A stretch of DNA of 64,000 nt from JAAYUD01 sp041907665 (GTDB lineage Bacteria; Bacteroidota; Bacteroidia; Bacteroidales; Bacteroidaceae). A program made the position numbers and the translations under genes. The notes beneath the pieces are model-generated. The model saw only the letters and a list, made by a program, of their open reading frames with translations, did no database searches and had not been told where the DNA came from. The stretch lies in the NCBI GenBank assembly GCA_041907665.1, contig JAYRGW010000003.1, positions 62,001-126,000 on the forward strand, read 5' to 3'. Shown in pieces: positions 56,068 through 64,000 of the stretch. Within the stretch, counting starts at the first letter, position 1; each line of letters begins with the position of its first letter.

Positions 56068-56430
56068 TTATTTTTTTTCTTCTTCCGCTTGGTCATAGAG
56101 TGATATATCACCCCGTTCACCTGTGCGTATCCTAATAGAATCATCTATAGATGATATAAAAATTCGCCCATCTCCTATATCCCCCGTCCTAGCCTCTTCC
56201 ATTATCGCTTTCACGGTTTTATCTACATTAATATCGCGAACAACCAAAACAATCATTGTTCGCTCTATGGAACTCGTATCATAAACAATACCTCGAAATA
56301 TTCTCTCTTGACGAGTCTTTCCGACTCCACGAACATCATAATATGAAAGCCATTCGATATCAGCTTCCAAAAGTGCTTGTTTCACTTCCTCAAATTTTGA
56401 CTTACGAATAATCGCTTCAATCTTTTTCAT
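56068..56430 (-). CDS. glnB: Nitrogen regulatory protein P-II
   Basis: This 120-residue PII protein senses 2-oxoglutarate and ATP/ADP and controls AmtB. The N terminus MKKIEAIIRKSKFEEVKQAL, the B-loop TGDIGDGRIFI and the C-loop RIRTGE are intact. The T-loop (GVGKTRQERIFRGIVYDTSS) is about two residues shorter than in E. coli GlnB before the Tyr that aligns with uridylylated Tyr51. Tyr46 is Phe. It precedes amtB by 58 bases in a two-gene operon. The gene could equally be called glnK. Confidence 0.9.
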   Translation of the reverse strand: MKKIEAIIRKSKFEEVKQALLEADIEWLSYYDVRGVGKTRQERIFRGIVYDTSSIERTMIVLVVRDINVDKTVKAIMEEARTGDIGDGRIFISSIDDSIRIRTGERGDISLYDQAEEEKK

Positions 56431-56696
56431 AATTTGTCAATAATTAATAAATAAAGTCATCCTGAACAATCTTTTTCTTACCTCAAAAAAACAACCTACT
56501 TCATAACGTATTCTCTCTCTTTAAACAAATTGATAGAAATTACAATACAACTTTTCTAAACTTACTTCTATAATCCTAAACAATTAAACTTTTCTCATTA
56601 GGCTTAAACGATAGATAGTTGTTATCTCCCGATAGAACATACCTCCATGTCTTTCACAAGCCTAACTTTTAGTCTTTGGGTTTATTATTTCGGCAC

Positions 56697-56727
56697 AAAT
56701 GTATCACTTTTATATTAAACAACAAAA
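56697..56727 (-). promoter_or_regulatory. Promoter of glnB-amtB
   Basis: On the minus strand TTTG (complement of 56724-56727), 19 bases, TACATTTG (complement of 56697-56704) is a perfect match to the pattern. Confidence 0.7.
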
Positions 56728-57024
56728 TAAAAAATCATTTTTTCATAATAAAATTAAAAAAACTTTCTTTTTGAAAAGGCAAAACGCTCTTATCATCTCT
56801 TTTTGATAATGTAAGCATATCTATATAACTTCTTTAACAGGAGTTCATTTTTATACTATTTGCAAGTAAAAAGTAGCTTCACAATCAATCCAATATTACT
56901 TACCATTATGAACTAACAAAGAATATTATCATAACAACTCACTTGAGCAATAAAACAACGATTGTATTTTACCCCATTTTTTTATTCTTATCCACCATAC
57001 ATAAACAATGTATTGTCTTTTCTT

Positions 57025-57055
57025 TTTCCGTTTCCAATTGTTTTTTGTAATTTTG
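57025..57055 (+). promoter_or_regulatory. Promoter of valS
   Basis: TTTC (57025-57028), 19 bases, TAATTTTG (57048-57055), 34 bases before the valS start. Confidence 0.6.
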
Positions 57056-57089
57056 CGGCCAATTATATATAGTTAATATTCAAAGTAAA

Positions 57090-59714
57090 ATGGAATTACC
57101 AAGCAAATACAATCCCACTGACGTGGAATCCAAATGGTACCAATATTGGTGCGATCATCATCTTTTTAGTTCGAAACCCGATAATCGCGAACCTTATACT
57201 ATCGTGATTCCTCCACCAAATGTAACAGGTGTGCTCCACATGGGACACATGCTGAACAATACCATTCAAGATATTTTGGTGAGACGCGCCCGAATGGAAG
57301 GAAAAAATGCTTGTTGGATACCAGGGACCGACCATGCTTCGATTGCAACAGAAGCAAAAGTCGTAAATAAACTAGCCCAGCAAGGCATAAAGAAAACAGA
57401 CCTTACACGCGATGAATTCTTAAAGCATGCTTGGGATTGGACTGAAGAACATGGCGGTATTATTCTAAAACAGCTTCGAAAATTAGGTGCATCGTGCGAT
57501 TGGGATCGGACAGCATTTACTATGGACGAAACACGTAGTGAAAGCGTCATCAAAGTATTTTGTGATTTATACCAAAAAGGACTTATATACCGTGGCGTAA
57601 GAATGGTAAATTGGGATCCAAAAGCTTTGACTGCTCTATCTGACGAAGAAGTTGTATATAAAGAAGAGCATGGAAAATTATATTATTTGAGATACAAAAT
57701 AGAAGGAGAAGACGGATATGCTATTGTAGCTACAACACGCCCCGAAACGATCATGGGCGATACGGCAATGTGCATTAATCCAAACGATCCGAAGAATCAA
57801 CATCTAAAAGGTAAAAAAGTGATCGTACCTTTGGTAAACCGTATCATCCCTGTTATTGAAGACGATTATGTAGATATAGAATTCGGAACCGGTTGCTTGA
57901 AAGTAACGCCAGCTCACGATCCAAACGATTATATGTTGGGAGAGAAGTACAATCTGCCATCAATTGATATATTCAACGATAATGGAACTATTAGCGAAGC
58001 TGCCGGTATGTATGTGGGGATGGATCGTTTCGATGTACGTAAGCAAATCGAAATAGACTTGCAAAAAGCAGGGCTACTCGAAAAGATTGAAGCATATACA
58101 AACAAAGTAGGATTTTCAGAACGTACCGATGTGGTTATTGAGCCAAAGTTATCCATGCAGTGGTTCCTAAAGATGGAACATTTGGCTAAAATGGCTCTTG
58201 ATCCGGTTATGAACGATGAAATAAAATTCTATCCGGTCAAATATAAAAATATCTATAGACATTGGCTTGAGAATATTAAAGATTGGTGTATCAGCCGCCA
58301 ACTATGGTGGGGACATCGTATCCCAGCTTATTTTTTACCAAAAGGAGGTTTTGTTGTTGCTGAAACCGAAGAACAAGCTCTCGAAGAAGCTCGCAAAAAA
58401 ACAGGAGATAAGAACATGCAACTATCCGATTTGCGACAAGATGACGATTGCCTTGATACATGGTTCTCATCTTGGCTATGGCCTATTTCTCTATTCGACG
58501 GCATCAACAATCCGAATAATGAAGAAATCAACTACTACTACCCAACCAGCGATCTCGTAACTGCTCCGGATATAATCTTCTTTTGGGTAGCCAGAATGAT
58601 TATGGCAGGATATGAATATCGAAAAGAGCCGCCTTTCCGTCACGTATATTTTACAGGAATTGTCCGCGACAAATTGGGACGCAAAATGTCAAAATCATTA
58701 GGTAATTCACCTGATCCAATAGAACTCATAGAGAAATATGGTGCAGACGGTGTACGTATGGGCATGATGCTTTCGGCTCCAGCCGGAAACGATATTCCTT
58801 TTGACGAGACCCTGTGCGAACAAGGACGAAATTTCTGTAACAAGATATGGAATGCATTTAGATTAATAAAAGGTTGGGAAGTTGACGAAACAATTCCTGT
58901 ATCGGAAGCACAACATTTGGCAGATCTATGGTATGACCAAAAGCAGCGTGAAATAAATAATGAAATAAACGACTTATTCAGCAAATATCGTATAAGCGAA
59001 GCATTGATGGCTGTATATAAATTATTTTGGGACGAATTTTCTTCCTGGTATCTCGAAATGATTAAACCGGAGTACGGTAAACCCATCAACAAAAATGTAT
59101 ACAATAAAGCTATTGAGTACTTAGATAACCTTCTTAAGATGCTACATCCTTTCATGCCGTTCATTACGGAAGAGATATGGCAGGACCTTACACCACGCAA
59201 AGACGGTGAAAGTCTTATGATAACTCCATTCCATTTGGATAACAAATATGATGCAAAGCTTTGTTCCACTTTCGAACGAGTAAAAGAGGTTATTACCAAT
59301 ATTCGTGCAGTCCGCGCTCAAAAGAATATTCCAATGAAGTCTCCGCTAATATTGAATGTCATAGGAGAAAATCCTGTGTCAGAGTTTGATGCCATAATAA
59401 TCAAACTTTGCAATTTGACGGTGATACAAAAAGCTGATGAAAAATCGGTAACAGATTCCTCTTTCCTATGCGGAACGACCGAATATGCAATACCATTAGG
59501 AGATCTCATTGACAAAGAAACTGAAATATCCAAAATGGAAAATGAGTTAAAACATAAAGAACTATTTTTGCAAGGAATCGTTAAAAAGCTCAGCAATGAG
59601 AACTTTGTAGCTCATGCCCCTAAAGCCGTTATAGAGCTAGAAAGAAAGAAACAGGCAGATGCTGAAAGTATTATCAAATCTCTTAAGGAAAATATAGATT
59701 CTCTAAAGAAATAG
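57090..59714 (+). CDS. valS: Valyl-tRNA synthetase
   Basis: This 874-residue class-Ia synthetase charges tRNA-Val. It has HMGHMLNNT (HIGH signature, about 50), the CP1 editing domain with TTRPETIMGDTA (about 215-226), the KMSKS loop in GRKMSKSLGNS (about 530-540), the anticodon-binding helical domain and a C-terminal coiled coil (about 805-874: EISKMENELKHKELFLQ onward). Normal length. Interestingly two tRNA-Val(UAC) genes lie about 2.2 kb downstream. Confidence 0.96.
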   Translation: MELPSKYNPTDVESKWYQYWCDHHLFSSKPDNREPYTIVIPPPNVTGVLHMGHMLNNTIQDILVRRARMEGKNACWIPGTDHASIATEAKVVNKLAQQGIKKTDLTRDEFLKHAWDWTEEHGGIILKQLRKLGASCDWDRTAFTMDETRSESVIKVFCDLYQKGLIYRGVRMVNWDPKALTALSDEEVVYKEEHGKLYYLRYKIEGEDGYAIVATTRPETIMGDTAMCINPNDPKNQHLKGKKVIVPLVNRIIPVIEDDYVDIEFGTGCLKVTPAHDPNDYMLGEKYNLPSIDIFNDNGTISEAAGMYVGMDRFDVRKQIEIDLQKAGLLEKIEAYTNKVGFSERTDVVIEPKLSMQWFLKMEHLAKMALDPVMNDEIKFYPVKYKNIYRHWLENIKDWCISRQLWWGHRIPAYFLPKGGFVVAETEEQALEEARKKTGDKNMQLSDLRQDDDCLDTWFSSWLWPISLFDGINNPNNEEINYYYPTSDLVTAPDIIFFWVARMIMAGYEYRKEPPFRHVYFTGIVRDKLGRKMSKSLGNSPDPIELIEKYGADGVRMGMMLSAPAGNDIPFDETLCEQGRNFCNKIWNAFRLIKGWEVDETIPVSEAQHLADLWYDQKQREINNEINDLFSKYRISEALMAVYKLFWDEFSSWYLEMIKPEYGKPINKNVYNKAIEYLDNLLKMLHPFMPFITEEIWQDLTPRKDGESLMITPFHLDNKYDAKLCSTFERVKEVITNIRAVRAQKNIPMKSPLILNVIGENPVSEFDAIIIKLCNLTVIQKADEKSVTDSSFLCGTTEYAIPLGDLIDKETEISKMENELKHKELFLQGIVKKLSNENFVAHAPKAVIELERKKQADAESIIKSLKENIDSLKK

Positions 59715-59832
59715 AAGAACAAACAGCATGTTACAATCCGTAATAAAATAGTATAATATATTCACAATATATACGATATCTATGAAGAAATAAAAAAAAA
59801 TGATACAACGCTGCATTCTTTTTTATATTTTA

Positions 59833-59863
59833 TTTGAATAAAATACAAAAAGTCGTATATTTG
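59833..59863 (+). promoter_or_regulatory. Promoter of small RNA 2
   Basis: TTTG (59833-59836), 19 bases, TATATTTG (59856-59863): a perfect match to the Bacteroidetes pattern. Confidence 0.82.
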
Positions 59864-59865
59864 CA

Positions 59866-59938
59866 GTGTGTTTTTCATAGTATTAGATTAAGGTTATTTA
59901 TAGAATTGGTTGCTCGTTGAGAGCCGCCAATTTTTTTT
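59866..59938 (+). ncRNA. Candidate small RNA 2, paralogue of the one at 17521
   Basis: A transcript of about 73 nt follows a perfect promoter. The first 30 bases (GTTTTTCATAGTATTAGATT then AAGGTTA) match small RNA 1 with one base missing. The 3' end is a different hairpin: TTGGTTGCTC (59906-59915) with GAGCCGCCAA (59921-59930), two mismatches, and eight T bases. No reading frame is present. It lies about 80 bases before repeat copy D, mirroring the other locus. Conservation of the 5' end alone suggests it is the functional (target-pairing or protein-binding) part. Confidence 0.78.
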
Positions 59939-60016
59939 ATAGCTATATTGCCCCTTTTCGATAGACTAAACACATCCTACAGTAATAATTTGAAAAGATG
60001 TCGATGGCACCAGAGA

Positions 60017-61312
60017 TAGATGTAAAATAAAATATCGAAAATAAAGTATTTATCAAAAACGGATGTAGTACACTACACTATACATAAATCAGCCTTTTAG
60101 ATACCTGTAGGCCATCATTTAGATCGAGTCTAAATAGACCCCTACTGGAAATAACGTTTCTACAATATGCTCTTACGCCGATTTTGAGACCTCTTTTCGC
60201 TGGCGTTGTATACGGTGCATCATTAATATGCTGTGTGATAGTGCATAATGGTGTCATACTGAAGTGACAAAGGTTCAAAATAGAGTTGTTTTGCAGAAAA
60301 AAAGAATCGATGAATAGTCGCATATCTGTTGTCTTATTTCCATGCAAATAATTGGAGTATTTACCTCATTTCAGCAGAAGGATACAACGATATAGTGCTT
60401 TAAATACAATCATTTTTCATAACAGATCCCAAAGTGAACATTCTCCGATATTCTGATACTTTCTTATCCCAACCACAGTCACAGGCCATTGTAGGCCACT
60501 ATTTTTGCTATTGTTACATCACTCGGGCATAACTCGAATTAGAGCCATAGCATAGACATGCCACATGTAATTCGTTGATAAACAGCTAGAAATTCATAAG
60601 GACGAAAATAAATGTTTCTAGTTACAAACTTTTATTTTCGTCCTTATGAATTTTTATGTTCGTCATTATCATTTTTTGAAAACTAAGTGTCGATTCTGTG
60701 CATTGAAAAGTCTCACTTCTGTATGGTTAAAATAGTATCAGTATTGCTCTACATGTTCACTTCTGAAAACGAGGTTGGAAAAAGAATTCTCGTACGCCAA
60801 CTTTCATCACCCTCTTGTATCACCCATTATCAGGGCCTATTTGAGAGAAATCATAACGCATTGATTCTCTGCGAGAAAACATGTTTTCCGTGTCCCATTT
60901 TAATATTGTACGCGCGTATGACTCTGATATACAGTCAGTAACGGTGACAGAAACGTTTTCGTAACTAAAATAGAAAAAACGAGGTTTTACATATCTACAC
61001 GAGGTATCTTTAAGTATCGGTAAGAACCGACGACTTCAACAAATCTGTATTGTCTTTGTCCTTCCAAAACGTCATATGCTCCTAAAAATGTTGTCGTATG
61101 TTAGTTTTTCCGAAAACATAAGGACCTCACCGAAAAAACTAACATACGACAACGGCGGCTGTACACTTGTTTTGCCTTGCAAAAAATCAACCGTATGTCG
61201 CAGCGGTAACTAACGGATGTTGTTGGAGAAACTAACGTTAGTTGTTACGATAACTTCTGTTAGTTACCGCAGTAACTTCCGTTAGTTATGCCGGTGACAT
61301 ACGTCTGTTTTT
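60017..61312 (+). repeat. Large structured intergenic repeat, copy D
   Basis: This near-full copy lies in the same orientation as A and B, between the converging 3' ends of valS and a small lipoprotein gene. H1 is the best of the family: a 23-bp perfect stem (60590-60612 with 60631-60653), in which a T replaces the G that gives an internal mismatch in copies A, B and C. H2 has a 20-bp stem (61090-61109 with 61134-61153). H3 has an outer 8-bp core (61192-61199 with 61296-61303) and an inner 12-bp stem (61203-61214 with 61259-61270), ending in TTTTT. Its 5' flank matches copy B. The antisense frame (60078-60347, 89 codons) lacks the N-terminal part seen in copy B. Confidence 0.9.
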
Positions 61313-61421
61313 CGTCAGTGATTTTTTTGTCGTGAGTCGAAAAACATAATGGCGTAATCAATAGTCGCCTCTTTCTGTTACGGTCTTTTCGTAATGTTTG
61401 AAGCAATAAATGTAGCTGTGA

Positions 61422-61799
61422 TTATTTTTTCTTCCCTTTTTTAAGTAATTCGTCAACAAAAGTACCGATCATTTCTGGGGCTGTACCTTTAACTTCGTCA
61501 ACTAAATTTTTGACCTGAATGACTCCTTGCGAACTTACAATGACTATGTATCGAGCATCAAGCCGAAGAACGTCTTTGATTTGAGAAGACGTAAGGTTGC
61601 TCTTTTCTTTATAAAAACGGGTGATGCTATAATCTTTGAATTTTGCAATGTTTTTCTTCCATTGGTTAATGGAATAATTGTGGCAGTTGGCATCGGTTTT
61701 GTCTACGAATTTATTGAAGCTGCTAACGTATGATTGAGTTGTACAGCTTGAAAAAATAAGTATGGATATGAGTGATAATAGCAAATATGACTTTTTCAT
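61422..61799 (-). CDS. Small lipoprotein of unknown function
   Basis: This 125-residue protein has a signal peptide and lipobox ending IFSSC (Cys19). The mature part is helical and Lys-rich (NQWKKNIAKFKDYSI, LVDEVKGTAPEMIGTFVDEL), ending KKGKKK. Similar short helical lipoproteins occur in Bacteroides, but no named family was recognised with confidence. It lies downstream of the tRNA-Val pair on the same strand, separated from it by a terminator. Confidence 0.7.
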   Translation of the reverse strand: MKKSYLLLSLISILIFSSCTTQSYVSSFNKFVDKTDANCHNYSINQWKKNIAKFKDYSITRFYKEKSNLTSSQIKDVLRLDARYIVIVSSQGVIQVKNLVDEVKGTAPEMIGTFVDELLKKGKKK

Positions 61800-61840
61800 C
61801 GTTTTGAATGTTTTTATGTGTTAACTGTAATATGGCTATA

Positions 61841-61874
61841 AAGAAAAAAGCTTCACCTTTCATAGTGAAGCTTT
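61841..61874 (-). terminator. Terminator of the tRNA-Val pair
   Basis: On the minus strand AAAGCTTCAC pairs perfectly with GTGAAGCTTT (plus-strand arms 61847-61856 and 61865-61874), loop of 8, followed by TTTC. Confidence 0.8.
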
Positions 61875-61883
61875 CTTATAATT

Positions 61884-61961
61884 TGGTGGGCGTTGACGGA
61901 TTCGAACCGCCGACCCTCTGCTTGTAAGGCAGATGCTCTGAACCAGCTGAGCTAAACGCCC
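61884..61961 (-). tRNA. tRNA-Val (anticodon UAC), second copy
   Basis: The 78-nt gene folds as a normal cloverleaf: acceptor GGGCGTT with AACGCCC, anticodon loop CTTACAA (UAC), T-loop GGTTCGAATCC, and an encoded CCA end. It is identical to the tRNA at 61999-62076 and separated from it by 37 bases, so both are cut from one transcript. Confidence 0.96.
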
Positions 61962-61998
61962 GATTCTGTTTGAAATGGGAAGTGAATAGAGTTGTAAT

Positions 61999-62076
61999 TG
62001 GTGGGCGTTGACGGATTCGAACCGCCGACCCTCTGCTTGTAAGGCAGATGCTCTGAACCAGCTGAGCTAAACGCCC
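61999..62076 (-). tRNA. tRNA-Val (anticodon UAC), first copy
   Basis: Identical in sequence to the downstream copy, with anticodon UAC and encoded CCA. It is the first gene of the transcript, about 25 bases after the promoter box. Confidence 0.96.
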
Positions 62077-62101
62077 ATTCACTTCCTGTTCAAAAGTGAC
62101 G

Positions 62102-62132
62102 CAAAGGTAGTGCTATTTTTAATACCAGCCAA
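62102..62132 (-). promoter_or_regulatory. Promoter of the tRNA-Val pair
   Basis: On the minus strand TTGG (complement of 62129-62132), 19 bases, TACCTTTG (complement of 62102-62109). Confidence 0.8.
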
Positions 62133-62301
62133 GAAAAATATCCATTATTTTTCAAAAATATTTTCTTTGTATTGAAAAATAGGGTGTTACAAATCAATGA
62201 AAATTGTCGTTTTATAGTTTCTTATTTATTTTTGTTTGAATTGTTGATGGTAAAGTCAGTAAAAAGAACTATTTTTGCTGCTCAATAATATTTGATATAT
62301 A

Positions 62302-63648
62302 ATGAATTTGGATGTATTAACTGCAATTTCTCCTATAGATGGTCGTTATCGTGGAAAGACTGAACGGCTTGCAGACTATTTTTCCGAATATGCGCTAATG
62401 AAATATCGCGTTCGGGTTGAAGTGGAATATTTTATTACTTTATGCGAGCTGCCTCTGCCGCAATTGAAGAGTATTGATCATAAACTGTTTCCTGCTTTTC
62501 GTTCTATCTATACGGCTTTTTCGGAAGAAGATGGAAAACGTATAAAAGAGATAGAAAGTGTAACCAATCACGATGTGAAAGCAATAGAGTATTTTCTAAA
62601 AGAAAAATTTGATGCTATTGGTGGATTGGATGCTTATAAAGAGTTTATCCATTTTGGTTTGACTTCACAAGATATAAACAATACTTCTGTTCCTTTATCT
62701 ATTAAGGATGCACTTCATGATGTGTATTATCCTATGCTGGAGGAACTTATTGATCAACTAAAAACGTATGCGAACGAGTGGGCCGATGTGCCGATGCTTG
62801 CACGTACACATGGACAACCTGCTTCTCCTACGCGTTTGGGAAAAGAAATCCAGGTTTACGTTTATCGTTTGGAACGTCAGCTGGCTTCTTTAAAGTCTTG
62901 TGCTATTACTGCTAAGTTTGGCGGAGCAACCGGAAATTTCAACGCTCACCATGTAGCTTATCCGAATTTTGATTGGAAAGATTTCGGGAATCGTTTTGTT
63001 TCTGAAAAATTGGGATTGGAACGTGAAGAGTTTACTACGCAAATATCCAATTATGACAATTTGTCGGCGGTATTTGATGCTATGCGTCGTATCAATGTGA
63101 TAATGGTCGATATGGATCGTGATTTTTGGATGTATGTTTCTTTGGAATATTTCAAGCAGAAAATCAAAGCTGGTGAAGTAGGTTCGAGTGCTATGCCTCA
63201 TAAGGTGAATCCTATAGACTTTGAAAATTCGGAAGGAAATTTGGTATTGGCAAATGCGATATTGGAACGCCTTGCAGAGAAGTTGCCAATGTCGAGGTTG
63301 CAACGTGATTTGACCGACTCTACTGTACTTCGCAATGTGGGTGTACCTTTTGGTCATGCTGTAATTGCTATACAAAGTTCGCTGAAGGGACTTCGTAAAT
63401 TGCTCCTTAATAAAGATGTTATCTTTCGCGATTTAGATAATTGTTGGAGTGTGGTAGCCGAAGCTATTCAAACTGTTCTGCGGCGTGAGGCTTATCCACA
63501 TCCGTATGAAGCGCTCAAGGCTCTCACTAGAACAAACAAAGCAATAACCGAAGAATCGATAAAAGAATTTATAGAAGAATTGAATGTAAGCGAAGATATA
63601 AAAAAGGAACTGAGGGCAATAACCCCTCATAATTATACTGGAATTTAA
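62302..63648 (+). CDS. purB: Adenylosuccinate lyase
   Basis: This 448-residue enzyme acts twice in purine synthesis, cleaving SAICAR and adenylosuccinate to release fumarate. It has LTAISPIDGRYRGKTERLAD at the N terminus, ARTHGQPASPTRLGKEI (catalytic His region, about 170-186) and the fumarase-superfamily signature GSSAMPHKVNPIDFENSEGN (about 295-314). Length and the PIDGRY start match the longer, E. coli-like class. The downstream gene starts 83 bases later. Confidence 0.95.
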   Translation: MNLDVLTAISPIDGRYRGKTERLADYFSEYALMKYRVRVEVEYFITLCELPLPQLKSIDHKLFPAFRSIYTAFSEEDGKRIKEIESVTNHDVKAIEYFLKEKFDAIGGLDAYKEFIHFGLTSQDINNTSVPLSIKDALHDVYYPMLEELIDQLKTYANEWADVPMLARTHGQPASPTRLGKEIQVYVYRLERQLASLKSCAITAKFGGATGNFNAHHVAYPNFDWKDFGNRFVSEKLGLEREEFTTQISNYDNLSAVFDAMRRINVIMVDMDRDFWMYVSLEYFKQKIKAGEVGSSAMPHKVNPIDFENSEGNLVLANAILERLAEKLPMSRLQRDLTDSTVLRNVGVPFGHAVIAIQSSLKGLRKLLLNKDVIFRDLDNCWSVVAEAIQTVLRREAYPHPYEALKALTRTNKAITEESIKEFIEELNVSEDIKKELRAITPHNYTGI

Positions 63649-63731
63649 TAACCTGATAAAAATAATTAAAACGTTTAGAGTGAATTTTCCGACCGTGAGG
63701 TCAGTGTTTAATTTTTTATTCGAATAGAAAG

Positions 63732-64000
63732 ATGGATACTAAAAATGAAGAATGGCAAGATTCTAATCATGCCGAAAACACAGATTTTAACCGTGATGGT
63801 AATAAAATTAGTGACGAAGAAAGAAAGACAATAAGTCGTTCTGGCTCGTTTGGGTCTGATTCGGATGGCTCTCGTCCTCATCGCCCACGTATTAATTCGG
63901 TTTATAGAAGTAATGGAACGAGCAATTATCGTCCCCGTTACGAGAATAACGAAGGTGGTGCGGATGGAACGACAGAAAATCGTCCTTATCGTCCGCGTTA
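63732..64000 (+). CDS. Probable rRNA pseudouridine synthase, N-terminal low-complexity part (partial)
   Basis: The frame starts at ATG 63732 (GAAAG upstream) and is open to the window edge (89 codons). It is hydrophilic and repetitive: Asp/Asn/Glu-rich at first, then Arg-Pro-rich segments such as HRPRINSV, YRPRYENNEGG and RPYRPR. In Bacteroides, purB is commonly followed by an RluB-type pseudouridine synthase with exactly such a disordered N-terminal extension. The catalytic domain is outside the window, so the function is inferred from context. Confidence 0.6.
   Translation, partial: MDTKNEEWQDSNHAENTDFNRDGNKISDEERKTISRSGSFGSDSDGSRPHRPRINSVYRSNGTSNYRPRYENNEGGADGTTENRPYRPR

Larger units (their letters stand above)
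56431..57089. other. AT-rich divergent region between glnB and valS
   Basis: No coding frame is supported. It holds the glnB promoter (56697-56727, minus) with a leader of about 260 bases, and the valS promoter (57025-57055, plus). No known riboswitch or sigma-54 site was recognised. Confidence 0.5.

Noticed and set aside
56010..56144. Upstream extension of amtB to 56144
   Set aside because: It would overlap the end of glnB, lacks conservation, and would bury the signal peptide that begins at Met 56009.
61876..62082. 68-codon minus-strand frame across the tRNA-Val genes
   Set aside because: It is a translation of two tRNA genes; the repeated residues reflect the identical tRNA copies.

Overview
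The window is a stretch of chromosome from a low-GC member of the Bacteroidales, most likely Bacteroides or a close relative. Three things point there. Promoters follow the Bacteroidetes pattern of a TTTG-like -33 element, 19 bases, then TAnnTTTG. Several genes belong to families largely confined to this order (DUF3256, DUF3810, DUF4293, a PurF paralogue beside carAB). Local gene orders such as bamD-rpoZ-DUF4293 and purB followed by a low-complexity N terminus (probably a pseudouridine synthase) are also typical. No phage, transposase, CRISPR array or rRNA gene was seen. The content is mainly housekeeping.

Layout: the 3' end of mdh (1-180); repeat copy A; pcrA/uvrD helicase (minus); a patatin-like lipase overlapping a GH13 amylase; a large GH18-CE4-GT2 fusion followed by a small lipoprotein; an esterase; the bamD-rpoZ-DUF4293 operon; an ACT protein with phenylacetate-CoA ligase; uvrB; a small RNA and repeat copy B; a FadL-type porin and a Tyr/Gly/Ser-rich secreted protein; dnaB; ispE; a Spy-like protein; a repeat fragment (E); truA, an EamA transporter and a DUF3256 gene broken by an in-frame stop; a GH20 hexosaminidase; purF-like, carA, carB and two ABC ATPases; an Nramp metal transporter and a Cys-rich secreted peptide; repeat copy C; a hydrolase, an LtaS-like enzyme, a small barrel and a small membrane protein; a GHL10 glycosidase; metY; mazG and DUF3810; an 809-residue-class secreted protein of unknown function; glnB-amtB; valS; a second small RNA and repeat copy D; a small lipoprotein; two identical tRNA-Val genes; purB; and the start of a probable pseudouridine synthase.

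The most unusual feature is a non-coding repeat of about 1.2-1.3 kb present in four near-full copies (A about 496-1715, B about 17644-18937, C about 41999-43285 on the opposite strand, D about 60017-61312) plus a fragment (25670-25806). All four full copies lie in tail-to-tail intergenic regions. Each carries the same ordered set of long inverted repeats, three of them strong hairpins, the last one resembling a two-way terminator. Copies B and D are each preceded by a small-RNA gene with a near-consensus promoter, a shared 5' end and its own terminator, so the small RNA may be part of that subfamily's unit. An antisense reading frame inside the element is broken in two copies and changes mostly at first and second codon positions, so the element looks non-coding. 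Its function is unknown. Candidates are a transcription insulator between converging genes, a chromosome-organising repeat, a large structured RNA, or a non-autonomous mobile element.

Functional groups: carbamoyl phosphate and purine supply (purF-like, carA, carB, purB), nitrogen sensing and ammonium uptake (glnB-amtB), sulfur amino-acid synthesis (metY), DNA repair and replication (uvrD, uvrB, dnaB), outer-membrane assembly (bamD), glycan work (GH13, GH20, GHL10, the GH18-CE4-GT2 fusion), and metal handling (Nramp plus the Cys-rich peptide).
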